Positions 38,306-47,663 of a DNA stretch of 64,000 nucleotides are shown here, piece by piece. A program made the position numbers and the translations under genes. The stretch spans positions 4,552,229 through 4,616,228 of the forward strand of contig NZ_LT607803.1 in assembly GCF_900090195.1 (NCBI RefSeq). The letters are read 5' to 3'. Below the pieces are notes generated by a model that had not been told where the DNA came from, made no database searches, and worked only from the letters and a program-made list of their open reading frames with translations. How positions within the stretch are numbered: position 1 is the stretch's first letter; every line of letters starts with the position of its first letter. This stretch comes from Variovorax sp. HW608. GTDB taxonomy: Bacteria > Pseudomonadota > Gammaproteobacteria > Burkholderiales > Burkholderiaceae_C.

Positions 38306-39592
38306 CTAACGCTCTTTGTTGCGCAGGTCGTTGCGCAGGAAGAGGCGCGAAATGGTCTGCGCCGTGTGCTCGCGCGCGGTGGCATCGCCCGCATGCAGCT
38401 CGGCCATCGCGCCGTGGAGCATCTTCTGCGTGATGCCGCGCGACAGCGCTTCGAGCACGGCGTCGATGTTCTCGCCCCGGGCGAGCAGCTTGCGCGCGCG
38501 CGCCAGTTCGGTCGCGCGCCACTCGTCGGTCTGCGCATTGAGCTGGCGGATCAGCGGCACGGTGCCGCGCTGGTCGAGCCAGTGCATGAAGCTCTGCACG
38601 CCGGCGTCGATGATGACCTCGGCCTGCGCCACCGCGGCCTGCCGGTTGGCGTGGCCCTGCTGCACGACCTGCGCCAGGTCGTCGACGGTGTAGAGATAGA
38701 TGTCTTCGAGCGCCTTGACCTCGGGCTCGATGTCGCGCGGCACGGCCAGATCGACCATGAACATCGGGCGATGCTTGCGCAGCTTGAGCGCGCGTTCGAC
38801 CGCACCGAGGCCGATCAGCGGCAGCGTGCTCGCGGTGCAGCTCACGACGATGTCGAACTCGGCCAGCCGGCCCGGCAGGTCGGCCAGGCGCATGGCTTCG
38901 CCGCCGAAGCGCGAAGCCAGTTTTTCGCCGCGCTCCAGTGTGCGGTTGGCGATCACGATGGACTTGGGCTGCTTGGCCGCGAAGTGCGTCACCGCGAGGT
39001 CGATCATCTCGCCGGCGCCGACGAAGAGGACGCGCGTGTGCTGGAGATCCTCGAAGAGCTGGCCGGCAAGCCGAACCGCGGCGGCGGCCATGCTGATCGA
39101 ATGGGCGCCGATCTCGGTGGCGGTGCGGACTTCCTTCGCGACCGCGAAGGAGCGCTGGAACAGCTGGTTCAGCGTGCTGCCGAGCGATCCGGCGGTTTCG
39201 GCCGCGCGGATGGCGTCCTTCATCTGGCCGAGGATCTGCGCTTCGCCTAGGACCATCGAATCGAGCCCGCTCGCGACTCGGAAGGCGTGGCGCGCCGCCT
39301 GGTCGTCATGCAGCGTGTAGGCGTGCGAGCGCAGCAGCGCCGGCGACACGCCGCCGCTCTGGGCCAGCCAGTCGACGGTGTGGTCGAGCGCGAGATGTTC
39401 GGCCGCGCAGTAGATCTCGGTGCGGTTGCAAGTCGAGATGATGGCGGCTTCGACGTCGGGGTGCCGGCTGGAGCCGAAGGAGTGCCGCAGGCTGTGCAGC
39501 GTGGGGGCGATCTGGTCGACGGCGAACGCAAAACGACCGCGCAGATCGAGCGGCGCGGTCGTATGGTTCAAGCCCAGGGCCCAGACTGACAT
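38306..39592 (-). CDS. hemA: Glutamyl-tRNA reductase HemA
   Basis: A 428-residue NADPH enzyme that reduces glutamyl-tRNA to glutamate-1-semialdehyde, the first committed step of C5-pathway haem synthesis. The N-terminal catalytic domain has [15 protein letters not shown] and the nucleophile Cys in [17 protein letters not shown] and the NADPH domain ([14 protein letters not shown]) follow, then a C-terminal dimerisation helix. A perfect TATAAT on the minus strand ends only 8 bases before the ATG, so the mRNA may have almost no leader. Divergent from a small membrane protein gene. Confidence 0.97.
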   Translation of the reverse strand: MSVWALGLNHTTAPLDLRGRFAFAVDQIAPTLHSLRHSFGSSRHPDVEAAIISTCNRTEIYCAAEHLALDHTVDWLAQSGGVSPALLRSHAYTLHDDQAARHAFRVASGLDSMVLGEAQILGQMKDAIRAAETAGSLGSTLNQLFQRSFAVAKEVRTATEIGAHSISMAAAAVRLAGQLFEDLQHTRVLFVGAGEMIDLAVTHFAAKQPKSIVIANRTLERGEKLASRFGGEAMRLADLPGRLAEFDIVVSCTASTLPLIGLGAVERALKLRKHRPMFMVDLAVPRDIEPEVKALEDIYLYTVDDLAQVVQQGHANRQAAVAQAEVIIDAGVQSFMHWLDQRGTVPLIRQLNAQTDEWRATELARARKLLARGENIDAVLEALSRGITQKMLHGAMAELHAGDATAREHTAQTISRLFLRNDLRNKER

Positions 39593-39600
39593 AGCCGGGG

Positions 39601-39610
39601 ATTATAAAAT
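39601..39610. promoter_or_regulatory. Overlapping divergent -10 boxes for hemA and the small membrane protein
   Basis: ATTATAAAAT contains TATAAT on the minus strand (39606-39601), 8 bases before the hemA ATG, and TAAAAT on the plus strand (39605-39610), towards the 92-residue membrane protein gene. No clear -35 box was found on either strand. Confidence 0.45.
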
Positions 39611-39664
39611 CCGCCGCCCGCAGACGCGCCGGCATCCCAAAATGACCGCCCGGCGCCGACTCCC

Positions 39665-39943
39665 ATGGCCCCGCTGGACTTTTTCGACCACCTCCTCAAC
39701 TTCGTCGCCCCGGCCTTCGCCGTCGGCTTCCTGTGCGCGCTGCTCGGGCGGGTCGGCCTGGGGCCGTCGGGCCAGCGGATGGCCTGGTGGGTGCAGGGCG
39801 CCGTCAATTTCGGGGTCGGCGTCGCGGTGCTGGCGGCGGGTCTGATCGTCTTCGGGCAGGACGGCCGGATGGCGACCTATGGCGCGCTGGTGCTCGCGTG
39901 CGCCACCAGCCAATGGCTCGTTTCCGGCGCCTGGAGGCGCTAG
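39665..39943 (+). CDS. Small hydrophobic membrane protein of unknown function
   Basis: A 92-residue protein with two or three predicted membrane helices (about 13-30, 43-62, 70-86) and a short basic C-terminus WRR. I recognise no family. It starts with ATG 55 bases after a TAAAAT box and its stop overlaps the convergent MscS-type gene by 4 bases. It is supported as a gene by its position in an otherwise empty gap, codon usage like its neighbours and a coherent hydrophobic pattern. There is no functional clue. Confidence 0.6.
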   Translation: MAPLDFFDHLLNFVAPAFAVGFLCALLGRVGLGPSGQRMAWWVQGAVNFGVGVAVLAAGLIVFGQDGRMATYGALVLACATSQWLVSGAWRR

Positions 39944-42363
39944 GCGGTGGTGCCGGGCAGGATCCCCGGGGCGGGGGTGGCCACGGCTGGCGCGGGGGCC
40001 GGTGCGCCGGTCGGCGAGGGGATACCCGGATAGGCGGCCATCTGCAGATCGGCCTCGCGCAGGCCGTCGAGGATCGCGAACAGCACGTCGCTGCGGACCG
40101 TTCCGGCGATCCGCGGGCTCTGCACATAGGCCACCGCCTGGAAGATGAGGAAGCCGACCTCGACCCCTTCCAGCGTGACGCTCGGCGCCGGGGTCGACAG
40201 CACGCCGGGGTGATTGCCGAAGGCCGCGAGGATCACCTCCCGCGCCCGCGTCGCATGGGTGCTCAGCGGCATCGGCAGCCGGATCAGGACGCGGCCTTCC
40301 GCGTTCGCCAGCGTCATGTTGCGCACGGTCTTGGTGATGAACTCCGAGTTCGGCACGATCATCGTCGAGCGGTCTCCGAGCTGGATCTCGGTGGCCCGCA
40401 CGTTGATGCGCCGGATGTCGCCCTCGGCGTTGCCCAGCACCACCCAGTCGCCGACCTTGACCGGCCGCTCCGCGAGCAGGATCAGCCCCGAGATGAAGTT
40501 CTGCACGATCGCCTGCAGGCCGAAACCGATGCCGACGGACAGCGCACTCGCCACCCAGGCGATGCGCTCGATGCCGATGCCCAGTGCGGAGAGCGCGAAC
40601 GCGATCACCGTGATGCCGCCCACGTAGCCGAGCAGCGTGGTGATCGAGCTCTGCATGCCCGGCTCGAGCGCCGTGGTCGGCAGGAAGCGCCGGTCCAGCC
40701 AGTTCTTGACGATGCGCAGCGCGATGAAGCCCGCGACGAGCACCGCGGTCGCGCTGAAGATCGCGCCCGGCACCAGCTGGATCTCGCCGACCTTCACGCC
40801 GGTGCCGAACTTGCCGCTGCGCTGGAACACCTCGCCCGGACTGGTGCCCAGCGGCGTCGCGAGCGCGATGAGCATGTAGAAGAAGAGCGCGACCCGGCTC
40901 AGGCCCGACAGCGCGACCGCCGCCTGATCGAGCGTCCGCGACGCGAGCCCGAAGCTGGCCTGCAGCCGTTGGCCAAAGCTGCTGTGCGACGACACCACCG
41001 CCATGAACAGGTCGTCCGCGAACTTGAACAGCACGTAGAACGCCGCCAGGACGATGCCCGACCAATTCAGCTGCTGCGCCAGGAAGCTCGCCATCGCGAC
41101 GTAACCGATGGCCACCAGGATCCAGATCACCACCAGGATCAGCGCGACCAGGCCCAGCACGATGCCGACCCAGAGGGGGCGTTCCGCCTCTTCCGCCGAC
41201 GCAGCGGCAGCGGCCGTTTCTTCCGCGAACGGTGCCGCTTGCGAGGCGCGCAGCCGCAGGAGCATGGCGCCGATCATGCCGGTCAGCGCCAGTGCCACCA
41301 CGACGTGCGTTGCGACCACGGCCGCGAAGCTGGCTTCCACGACGGCATTCACCTGCGTCGGCAGCCAGACCAGCGCCGCGACCAGGGCCATCAGCCAGGG
41401 GAACGGCGCCAGCTGCGCCGCCAGGGCGTCGGGTATCGGCGGCAGCCGCCACGAGGGCTGGCCGTTGGACAGCAGCGCTCGCCCGAGCCCGACCACGAAG
41501 GCGATGAAGATGCTCGACTGCACCATGGCATCCCCGAGCTTGCGCGTCTCGTCGCCCCAGACGCCATGCAGCTCGAAGGTCGTGTAGATGCCGCGGACGG
41601 CCAGGAAGACCAGGAGGACGTTGGCCGCGACGATCGCGATCACGAGCAGCGAGCGTCTCAATCGGCCCGCCGGAAGGACGTGCGCCGCAAGCTGGGTGAG
41701 TGTGTGTTCTGCCAGCCAGTTGCCCGGCAGGGCGATCAGTAGCGCGAAGAGCAGGCTGAAGACCACCGCCGTGATGTGCTCCGGCTGCGTCGCCACGCCC
41801 ACGCTGGCCTTGATTTCCGAGCCGAGCGCCTGGAGCCGGTCGACGTCGCCGGACCACGCCTCGGCGAGATCGCCCCAGAACTCGCGTCCCAGCGGCGTGG
41901 GCGCGCGCTCGGTGAGCTGGGCCTCGAAGATGGCCCGGCGCTTGGCGAGCAGGTCGGTCGCGCGCTGCCGGGCATCGACCGCCACCAGCCGGGCCAGCCG
42001 GATATCGGCGTCGACCGCGTTGCGTTCCTTGGTGAGCGTGGCGCGTCGCGCCGTGATGTCCGGTGTTTCGGCCGCGGCGCCGCCGGCGGGCACGGGTCCG
42101 AGCTCTCCGAGCCGCGCGTTGAGGTCGTTGAGTTCGCCGGTGCGCGAGGCGATGAACTTCTCGGTCGCGGCGGTGATGGTGTTGAGCTGTGCGATCAGGG
42201 CGCTCACGTCCTCCGAGCTCTCGACCACCGTCGGCATCTTCTCGAGCTCGGCGCGCAGCGCCGCGATCGTGGGCTCGACCTGCTGGGCGTCGGCCTGCGC
42301 GAACGAGGCGCAGCAGAACAGGGCGGCCAGCAGCAGGGCCGCGAGGCGGGGGAACCAGCTCAT
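39940..42363 (-). CDS. Large MscS-type mechanosensitive channel with DUF3772 periplasmic domain
   Basis: An 807-residue inner-membrane protein. A signal peptide (1-27, ending in AQADA) is followed by a periplasmic coiled domain of about 150 residues of DUF3772 type, then about ten membrane helices. The MscS pore and beta domain near 555-720 shows SVGIGFGLQAIVQNFISGLILLAERPVKVGDWV, an extended MscS signature, with RRINVRATEIQLGDRS after it. It probably gates under tension and releases solutes. The C-terminus is Pro/Ala-rich. It stands alone, convergent with the small membrane protein and downstream of the ugp genes. Confidence 0.88.
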   Translation of the reverse strand: MSWFPRLAALLLAALFCCASFAQADAQQVEPTIAALRAELEKMPTVVESSEDVSALIAQLNTITAATEKFIASRTGELNDLNARLGELGPVPAGGAAAETPDITARRATLTKERNAVDADIRLARLVAVDARQRATDLLAKRRAIFEAQLTERAPTPLGREFWGDLAEAWSGDVDRLQALGSEIKASVGVATQPEHITAVVFSLLFALLIALPGNWLAEHTLTQLAAHVLPAGRLRRSLLVIAIVAANVLLVFLAVRGIYTTFELHGVWGDETRKLGDAMVQSSIFIAFVVGLGRALLSNGQPSWRLPPIPDALAAQLAPFPWLMALVAALVWLPTQVNAVVEASFAAVVATHVVVALALTGMIGAMLLRLRASQAAPFAEETAAAAASAEEAERPLWVGIVLGLVALILVVIWILVAIGYVAMASFLAQQLNWSGIVLAAFYVLFKFADDLFMAVVSSHSSFGQRLQASFGLASRTLDQAAVALSGLSRVALFFYMLIALATPLGTSPGEVFQRSGKFGTGVKVGEIQLVPGAIFSATAVLVAGFIALRIVKNWLDRRFLPTTALEPGMQSSITTLLGYVGGITVIAFALSALGIGIERIAWVASALSVGIGFGLQAIVQNFISGLILLAERPVKVGDWVVLGNAEGDIRRINVRATEIQLGDRSTMIVPNSEFITKTVRNMTLANAEGRVLIRLPMPLSTHATRAREVILAAFGNHPGVLSTPAPSVTLEGVEVGFLIFQAVAYVQSPRIAGTVRSDVLFAILDGLREADLQMAAYPGIPSPTGAPAPAPAVATPAPGILPGTTA

Positions 42364-42402
42364 GACTTCATCATAGAAGGCATCCGCCGCCTGCCGAAAG
42401 CG

Positions 42403-43161
42403 TCAGCCGGCCGGGCTGAACCTGTCGACGCGGTCCGTGATGATTCCGTCCGTGCCGAGCGCGGTCAACCGCTCGGCCACCCATTCGTCGTTGACGGTGT
42501 AGCTCAGCGCGCGAAGGCCGGCGGCATGCACCTTGGCGACCACCTGCGCATCCCAGAGTGCGTAGTTGCAGACGATCGCCTTGCAACCGAGTTGCAGCGC
42601 GGTGTCGAACCAGCCGTCCCACAGGCTGTCGAGCAGCAGGCCGCGCGGCAGCTCGGGCTGCGCCGCCATCGCGCCGCGCAGGGAGTCAGGTTGAAAAGAG
42701 GTCAGCAGCGGCGGCGGGAGAGCCCTGTCGGACCACCCCTCGGCCGCATGCCGGGCGACCACCTCGCCGGTCTTGCGTTCGAGGCCCGGGGTCGGCTTGA
42801 TCTCGACGTTCAGGGCGTGGCGGTTGGCCAGGCAGAAGCGGATGAGGGATTCGAGGCTGGCTAGCGGTTCGCCGGCATAGCGGCGCGAATGCCAGCCGCC
42901 GGCATCGAGCCGGGACAGCGCGGACCACGGCTGGTCGCCCGCAACGCCACGCCCATTGCTGGTGCGATCCAGCGTGGTGTCGTGCAGCAGGAAGGGCACG
43001 CCGTCGGCGCTCAGCTTGGCATCGCACTCGAACATGCGAAAGCCGTATTCGGCGCCGAGGCGGAAGGCCGCGAGCGTGTTCTCGGGCGCCAGCTTGCCGG
43101 CGCCGCGATGCGCAACCCAGCGCGGATAGGGCCAATCGGCCAGTGGCGTGCCGGTATTCAT
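42403..43161 (-). CDS. ugpQ: Glycerophosphodiester phosphodiesterase UgpQ
   Basis: A 252-residue cytoplasmic GDPD-fold enzyme that hydrolyses glycerophosphodiesters to glycerol-3-phosphate and alcohol. Catalytic and metal-binding motifs are [29 protein letters not shown] and [17 protein letters not shown] and YTVND complete the TIM-barrel pattern. No signal peptide is present, which fits the UgpQ type rather than periplasmic GlpQ. It overlaps the ugpC stop by 4 bases and ends the ugpBAECQ operon. Confidence 0.95.
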   Translation of the reverse strand: MNTGTPLADWPYPRWVAHRGAGKLAPENTLAAFRLGAEYGFRMFECDAKLSADGVPFLLHDTTLDRTSNGRGVAGDQPWSALSRLDAGGWHSRRYAGEPLASLESLIRFCLANRHALNVEIKPTPGLERKTGEVVARHAAEGWSDRALPPPLLTSFQPDSLRGAMAAQPELPRGLLLDSLWDGWFDTALQLGCKAIVCNYALWDAQVVAKVHAAGLRALSYTVNDEWVAERLTALGTDGIITDRVDRFSPAG

Positions 43162-44165
43162 GTCGCGCGTTTGCCGGAGCCGGCGTCGAACCAGTGCAAC
43201 TTGTCGGGCCGTGCGGCGATCCGCATCGTGTCGCCGGGCACTGGCGCCGGCTGGCTTTCGTCCACACGCATGACGAGCTGCTCTTCGCCGATGCGGCCGT
43301 AGATCAGGCGTTCGGCGCCGAGGAGCTCGACCTGTTCGACCTGCACCGACCAGCCGTTCGCATCGAGCATCAGGTGCTCGGGGCGGATGCCCAGGATCGT
43401 GCCCGGCCGCACGCCGGGCGCGTGCTTGAGCAGGTTCATCGGCGGCGAGCCGATGAAACTGGCCACGAAGGTGGTCGCCGGGCGTGAATACACCTCTTCC
43501 GGCGTCGCGAACTGGTCCATGACGCCGCCGTTCATCACGATGATGCGCTGTGCGAGCGTCATGGCCTCGACCTGGTCGTGCGTCACGAAGAGCGAGGTGA
43601 TGCCCAGCTCGCGGTGCAGCTTCTGGATTTCGAGGCGGGTTTGCGCGCGCAGCTTGGCGTCGAGGTTGGACAGCGGTTCGTCGAACAGGAAGACCTTCGG
43701 CTGGCGCACGATCGCACGGCCCATGGCCACGCGCTGGCGCTGGCCGCCCGAGAGCTGGCGTGGCTTGCGGTCGAGCAGGTGGCCGAGTTCGAGGATCTTC
43801 GCGGCCTTGTCCACCCGGATCTTGATCTCGGAGGACGGCACCTTGGCGATCTTCAGGCCGTAGGCCATGTTGTCGAACACCGACATGTGCGGATAGAGCG
43901 CGTAGTTCTGGAACACCATCGCGATGTCGCGCTCGGCCGGTTCGAGATTGTTCACCACCCGGTCGCCGATGAGGATGTCGCCCACGCTGATCTCTTCCAG
44001 ACCCGCGACCATGCGAAGCAGCGTGGACTTGCCACAGCCCGAAGGGCCGACGATGACGATGAATTCGTGGTCCGCGATCTCGGCGCTGACCCCGTGGATG
44101 ACCTGGTTCGCCTTCGGCCCGTGGCCGTAGCGCTTGATGACGTTGCGAAGCGAGAGGGATGCCAT
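43158..44165 (-). CDS. ugpC: sn-Glycerol-3-phosphate ABC transporter ATP-binding protein UgpC
   Basis: A 335-residue ATPase of the MalK type. Walker [11 protein letters not shown]-loop, signature [14 protein letters not shown], Walker [15 protein letters not shown] and the switch His (VTHD) are present. A C-terminal TOBE regulatory domain begins near residue 245 (GIRPEHLML). It powers glycerol-3-phosphate and glycerophosphodiester uptake by UgpAEB. Overlap with ugpQ and a 31-base gap from ugpE place it in the operon. Confidence 0.95.
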   Translation of the reverse strand: MASLSLRNVIKRYGHGPKANQVIHGVSAEIADHEFIVIVGPSGCGKSTLLRMVAGLEEISVGDILIGDRVVNNLEPAERDIAMVFQNYALYPHMSVFDNMAYGLKIAKVPSSEIKIRVDKAAKILELGHLLDRKPRQLSGGQRQRVAMGRAIVRQPKVFLFDEPLSNLDAKLRAQTRLEIQKLHRELGITSLFVTHDQVEAMTLAQRIIVMNGGVMDQFATPEEVYSRPATTFVASFIGSPPMNLLKHAPGVRPGTILGIRPEHLMLDANGWSVQVEQVELLGAERLIYGRIGEEQLVMRVDESQPAPVPGDTMRIAARPDKLHWFDAGSGKRAT

Positions 44166-44196
44166 GTTCTGTTCTGTTTCTTCGGGTCGGAAAGGG

Positions 44197-45054
44197 TCAC
44201 TTCTCGGTATCCACGAGTCCCTTGACGAACCACTTCTGCATGAGGACCACCACCAACGCAGGCGGCAGCATGGCGAGCAGTGCAGTCGCCATCACGATGT
44301 TCCATTCGTTCTGGCTGTCCCCGCCGCCGATCATGCGGCGGATGCCGATCACGATCGGGTACATGTCCTCGCCGGTGGCCGCGAGCAGCGGCCAGAGGTA
44401 CTGGTTCCAACCGTAGATGAACTGGATGACGAAGAGGGCCGCGATCGATGTCTTCGACAGCGGCACGAGCACGTCCCAGAAGAAGCGCATCGGTCCGGCG
44501 CCGTCCATGCGGGCCGCTTCGATGAGCTCATCGGGCACGGTGAGGAAGAACTGCCGGAACAGGAAGGTCGCGGTCGCCGAGGCGATCAAGGGGATGGTCA
44601 GACCCGAATAGCTGTTGAGCATGCCCAGGTCCGAGACCACCTGGTACGTCGGCCCGATCCGCACTTCGACCGGCAGCATCAGCGTGACGAAGATGGCCCA
44701 GAAGCACAGGCTCCTGAGGGGAAAGCGGAAGTACACCACCGCGAAGGCCGACAGCAGCGAGATCGCGATCTTGCCGAAGGTGATGCCCAGCGCCATCACG
44801 AGGCTCACCCACATCATGCGCGCGACCGGCGCCGTGGAGCCCGCGCCCGCTCCCCCGGCGCGGCCAAGAAGCGCGGTCTTGTAGGACTCCCAGAGATGTC
44901 CGCCCGGCAGCAGCGGCATCGGCCTCTGGACGATTTCCTGCGCAGTGTGGGTCGAGGCGACGAAGGCCAGGTAGATCGGAAAGGCGACGATGAGCACGCC
45001 GAGGATCGCGACGGCGTGCGCCAGGATGCCGAGGCTGGGGCGACGTTCGATCAT
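44197..45054 (-). CDS. ugpE: sn-Glycerol-3-phosphate ABC transporter permease UgpE
   Basis: A 285-residue inner-membrane permease with six predicted helices. The EAA loop that contacts the ATPase is in [30 protein letters not shown], with EAARMDGA the core. The C-terminal helix pair and ending [10 protein letters not shown] are typical of the MalG-like branch. The ATG is 1 base after the ugpA stop, so the permease halves are coupled. Confidence 0.95.
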   Translation of the reverse strand: MIERRPSLGILAHAVAILGVLIVAFPIYLAFVASTHTAQEIVQRPMPLLPGGHLWESYKTALLGRAGGAGAGSTAPVARMMWVSLVMALGITFGKIAISLLSAFAVVYFRFPLRSLCFWAIFVTLMLPVEVRIGPTYQVVSDLGMLNSYSGLTIPLIASATATFLFRQFFLTVPDELIEAARMDGAGPMRFFWDVLVPLSKTSIAALFVIQFIYGWNQYLWPLLAATGEDMYPIVIGIRRMIGGGDSQNEWNIVMATALLAMLPPALVVVLMQKWFVKGLVDTEK

Positions 45055-45055
45055 T

Positions 45056-45937
45056 TCAGTAATTGACTTTCTTCTCGACGTAGCGGAACTGCAGCACCGT
45101 GAGCACGATGACGACGGCCATCAGCACCACCGATTGCGCGGCCGAACCCCCGAGGTCCATGCCCTTGAAACCGTCGTGGTAGACCTTGTAGACGAGGATG
45201 CGCGTCGCCGTGCCGGGGCCGCCCTGGGTGGCGGCATCGACGATCGCGAAGGTCTCGAAGAAGGCGTAGACGACATTCATCACCAGCAGGAAGAAGGTGG
45301 TCGGCGACAAGAGCGGAAACTGCACCGTCCAGAAGCGCCGCCAGGGTCGCGCGCCGTCGATGGCCGCCGCCTCGATCAGCGACTTCGGGATCGATTGCAG
45401 CCCCGCGAGGAAGAACAGGAAGTTGTAGGAGATCTGCTTCCAGACGGCCGCCATGACGATCAACGCCATGGCGTGCGATCCGCTGAGCAGATGGTTCCAG
45501 TCGAAGCCGAGCTTGCCGAGCCCGTAGGCGACCACGCCGAGCGAAGGCGAGAACATGAAGACCCACAGCACCGCGGCCACGACGGGCGCGACGGCGTAGG
45601 GCAGGATGAGGAGCGTCTTGTAGATCATCGCGCCGCGCACGATGCGGTCCACGAACACCGCGAGCAGCAGCGACAGCGCGATGCCGATGCCTGCGACCAG
45701 GACCGAGAACAGGGCCGTGGTCTCGAAGGACTCGATGTAGCCCGGATCGTTGAACAGGTCCCGGAAATTCTGCAGGCCCACCCATTCGGTCGAAGCGCCG
45801 AAGGCGTCCTGCATCTGCATCGATTGCACGAGCGCCTGGCCGGCGGGCCAGAAGAAGAACACGCCGATGACGATCAACTGCGGCGCGAGCAGCGCCCAAG
45901 GCAGCCAGCCCGAGCGGAAGACAACGCGTTTTTCCAT
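45056..45937 (-). CDS. ugpA: sn-Glycerol-3-phosphate ABC transporter permease UgpA
   Basis: A 293-residue MalF-like permease with six helices. The EAA loop appears as SLIEAAAIDGARPWRRFW, and GGPGTATRILVYKVYHDGF near the C-terminus is a UgpA hallmark. It is separated from ugpB by 223 bases that contain a hairpin resembling a terminator plus repeats, so expression may be lower than for the binding protein. It is coupled to ugpE with a single-base gap. Confidence 0.95.
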   Translation of the reverse strand: MEKRVVFRSGWLPWALLAPQLIVIGVFFFWPAGQALVQSMQMQDAFGASTEWVGLQNFRDLFNDPGYIESFETTALFSVLVAGIGIALSLLLAVFVDRIVRGAMIYKTLLILPYAVAPVVAAVLWVFMFSPSLGVVAYGLGKLGFDWNHLLSGSHAMALIVMAAVWKQISYNFLFFLAGLQSIPKSLIEAAAIDGARPWRRFWTVQFPLLSPTTFFLLVMNVVYAFFETFAIVDAATQGGPGTATRILVYKVYHDGFKGMDLGGSAAQSVVLMAVVIVLTVLQFRYVEKKVNY

Positions 45938-45944
45938 GAACCCC

Positions 45945-45977
45945 TCAAGAAGAAACCCCGCCAGTCACCCGGCGGGG
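45945..45977 (-). terminator. Intra-operon terminator or attenuator between ugpB and ugpA
   Basis: Read on the minus strand, CCCCGCC (45977-45971) pairs with GGCGGGG (45962-45956) around an 8-base loop, then TTTCTTCTT follows. It lies directly before ugpA and could reduce permease expression relative to the binding protein, a pattern known in ABC importer operons. Confidence 0.65.
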
Positions 45978-46019
45978 CAGCGAGTCTAACTGCGCCCCAG
46001 TCAGCGGCCTATCGGCAGG

Positions 46020-46140
46020 CACCCCTCCCCGCCTGGCGGGGAGGGCAGGGTGGGGTGCCATCCTGTGCCCGAAGGGCTGCAAGGGCCCCAGCCCTTGTCA
46101 GCCCGCTCGGCGGGGAGGGCAGGGTGGGGTGCGAACAGTG
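46020..46140. repeat. GC-rich direct repeats in the ugpB-ugpA gap
   Basis: A 24-base block starting GGCGGGGAGGGCAGGG occurs twice in perfect direct copies (46035-46058 and 46109-46132). Between them lies an interrupted inverted repeat (AAGGGCTGCAAGGGCCCCAGCCCTT). The motif is of a dispersed type often seen in high-GC proteobacterial gaps. No open frame or RNA family was recognised. Confidence 0.7.
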
Positions 46141-46160
46141 CCGCCTTGGCGAAAAAGGCG

Positions 46161-47471
46161 TCAGCCTTTATTCGCTTTCTGGAACCGCTCAAGCTGCTCG
46201 TTGCCGCGATTCACGATGGCGTCCAGCGCCTCCTTGGGGGTCTTCTTGCCGTTCCAGACCTGTTCGAGTTCCTCGTCCTCGATCGTGCGGATCTGCACGT
46301 AGTTGCCCAGGCGGACGCCGCGGCTCTTGTCCGTCACCTTGCGGATCATCTGCGTCACCGCCACATCGGTGCCGGGGTTCTGCTTGTAGAAGCCGGACTC
46401 CTCGGTGAGCTGGTAGGCCGCGGTGGTGATGGGCAGGTAGCCGGTGCGCTTGTGGCTGGCGGACTGCACTTCGGGCTTCGAGATGAACTTGAAGAACTCG
46501 GCAATGCCCTTGTACTCGTCCGGCTTCTTGCCCGCCATCACCCAGAGGCTGGCGCCGCCGATCACGGTGTTCTGCGGCGCACCCGGCACGTCGGGGTAGT
46601 AGGGCAGCGGCGCGACGGCATAGGCGAACTTCGCGTTCTTGGCGACGTTGCCGTAGAAGCCCGACGAGGTGTTGATCATGGCGCATTCGCCGGAGATGAA
46701 CGTGGCCTCGGGGATGTTGGAGCGGCCCTTGTAGACAAAGAGCCCCTGCTTGGCCATGTTCGCGAGGTTCTCGATGTGGCGCACGTGCAGCGGCGAGTTC
46801 ACCTTCAGGCGGGCGTCCATGCCCGTGAGGCCGTTGTTCTTCGAGGCGAACTCGACGTTGTGCCACGCGGAGAAGCTCTCCAACTGGGTCCAGTTCTGCC
46901 ATGCCGTCGTGAACGGGCACTTGTGGCCGCTGGCCTTCAGCTTGGCCGCCGCGGCAACCACTTCAGGCCAGGTCGACGGCGCCTTGTTCGGGTCCAGGCC
47001 GGCGGCCTTGAACGCGTCCTTGTTGTAGTAGAAGACCGTGGTCGAGCTGTTGAACGGGAAGCTCAGCATCTGGCCGTTGGGGGCCGTGTAGTAGGCGGCG
47101 ACGGCGGGGATGTACACGCTCGGATCGAACTTCTGGCCCGCGTCCTGCATGACCTTGGCCACGGGGATGATGGCGCCCTTGCTCGCCATCATCGTCGCGG
47201 TGCCCACCTCGAACACCTGCAGGATGTGCGGCGCGTTGCCGGCGCGGAAGGCCGCGATCGCGGCGGTCATCGACTCGTCGTACTGGCCCTTGAAGACGGG
47301 CACCACCTTGTATTCCTTCTGGCTCTCGTTGAACTGCCTGGCCAGATCGTTGACCCACTCGTTGTTGACGGCGGTCATGGAATGCCACCATTGGATCTCG
47401 GTCTGTGCCAGCGCGGACGTGGAAATCGTTGCGGCGAGCGCCGAGGCCAAGGCGAGCGTTTTGAATCGCAT
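46161..47471 (-). CDS. ugpB: sn-Glycerol-3-phosphate-binding periplasmic protein UgpB
   Basis: A 436-residue periplasmic binding protein. The signal peptide (1-23, MRFKTLALASALAATISTSA then LAQ) precedes a mature domain beginning TEIQWWHSMTAVNNEWVN, a UgpB hallmark. SFPFNSSTTVFYYNKDAF, ATFISGECAMINTSSGFYGN and the GGASLWVMAGKKPDEYKG segment are characteristic. It captures glycerol-3-phosphate or glycerophosphodiesters for UgpAEC. It is the first gene of the operon and is separated from ugpA by a terminator-like hairpin. A weak PHO-box-like sequence lies upstream. Confidence 0.96.
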   Translation of the reverse strand: MRFKTLALASALAATISTSALAQTEIQWWHSMTAVNNEWVNDLARQFNESQKEYKVVPVFKGQYDESMTAAIAAFRAGNAPHILQVFEVGTATMMASKGAIIPVAKVMQDAGQKFDPSVYIPAVAAYYTAPNGQMLSFPFNSSTTVFYYNKDAFKAAGLDPNKAPSTWPEVVAAAAKLKASGHKCPFTTAWQNWTQLESFSAWHNVEFASKNNGLTGMDARLKVNSPLHVRHIENLANMAKQGLFVYKGRSNIPEATFISGECAMINTSSGFYGNVAKNAKFAYAVAPLPYYPDVPGAPQNTVIGGASLWVMAGKKPDEYKGIAEFFKFISKPEVQSASHKRTGYLPITTAAYQLTEESGFYKQNPGTDVAVTQMIRKVTDKSRGVRLGNYVQIRTIEDEELEQVWNGKKTPKEALDAIVNRGNEQLERFQKANKG

Positions 47472-47514
47472 GAAGACTCCTCTGGGGGAAAAGAGAAACG
47501 CGAATGCTAGGGTT

Positions 47515-47546
47515 CGCGTATGACACGACAGCGTCACAATATTTTT
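47515..47546 (-). promoter_or_regulatory. Possible ugpB control region (weak PHO-box-like repeat)
   Basis: On the minus strand, TGTGACGCTGTCGTGTCATA contains GTGTCAT, a 6/7 match to a PHO half-site, but the partner half-site 11 bases away matches only 3 of 7. The same stretch has a TGAC-N8-GTCA inverted repeat. PhoB control is known for E. coli ugp; the evidence here is weak. Confidence 0.25.
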
Positions 47547-47663
47547 CAAGCGGTGCGGAGTGTGCACCAACGGGGGAAACCCTTTTTGGGTGCAACAGCC
47601 ATGACGCCTGCATGCTGCGGCGCACCATGCTAGCATCGCCCTCCCTTTTTTCGGCCCTGCCTC

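Noticed and set aside
46020..46140. CRISPR array
   Set aside because: Only two GC-rich direct copies, no regular spacer series and no cas genes anywhere in the window.
47515..47546. A genuine PHO box for ugpB
   Set aside because: The second half-site matches only 3 of 7 positions, so it is kept only as a low-confidence candidate.
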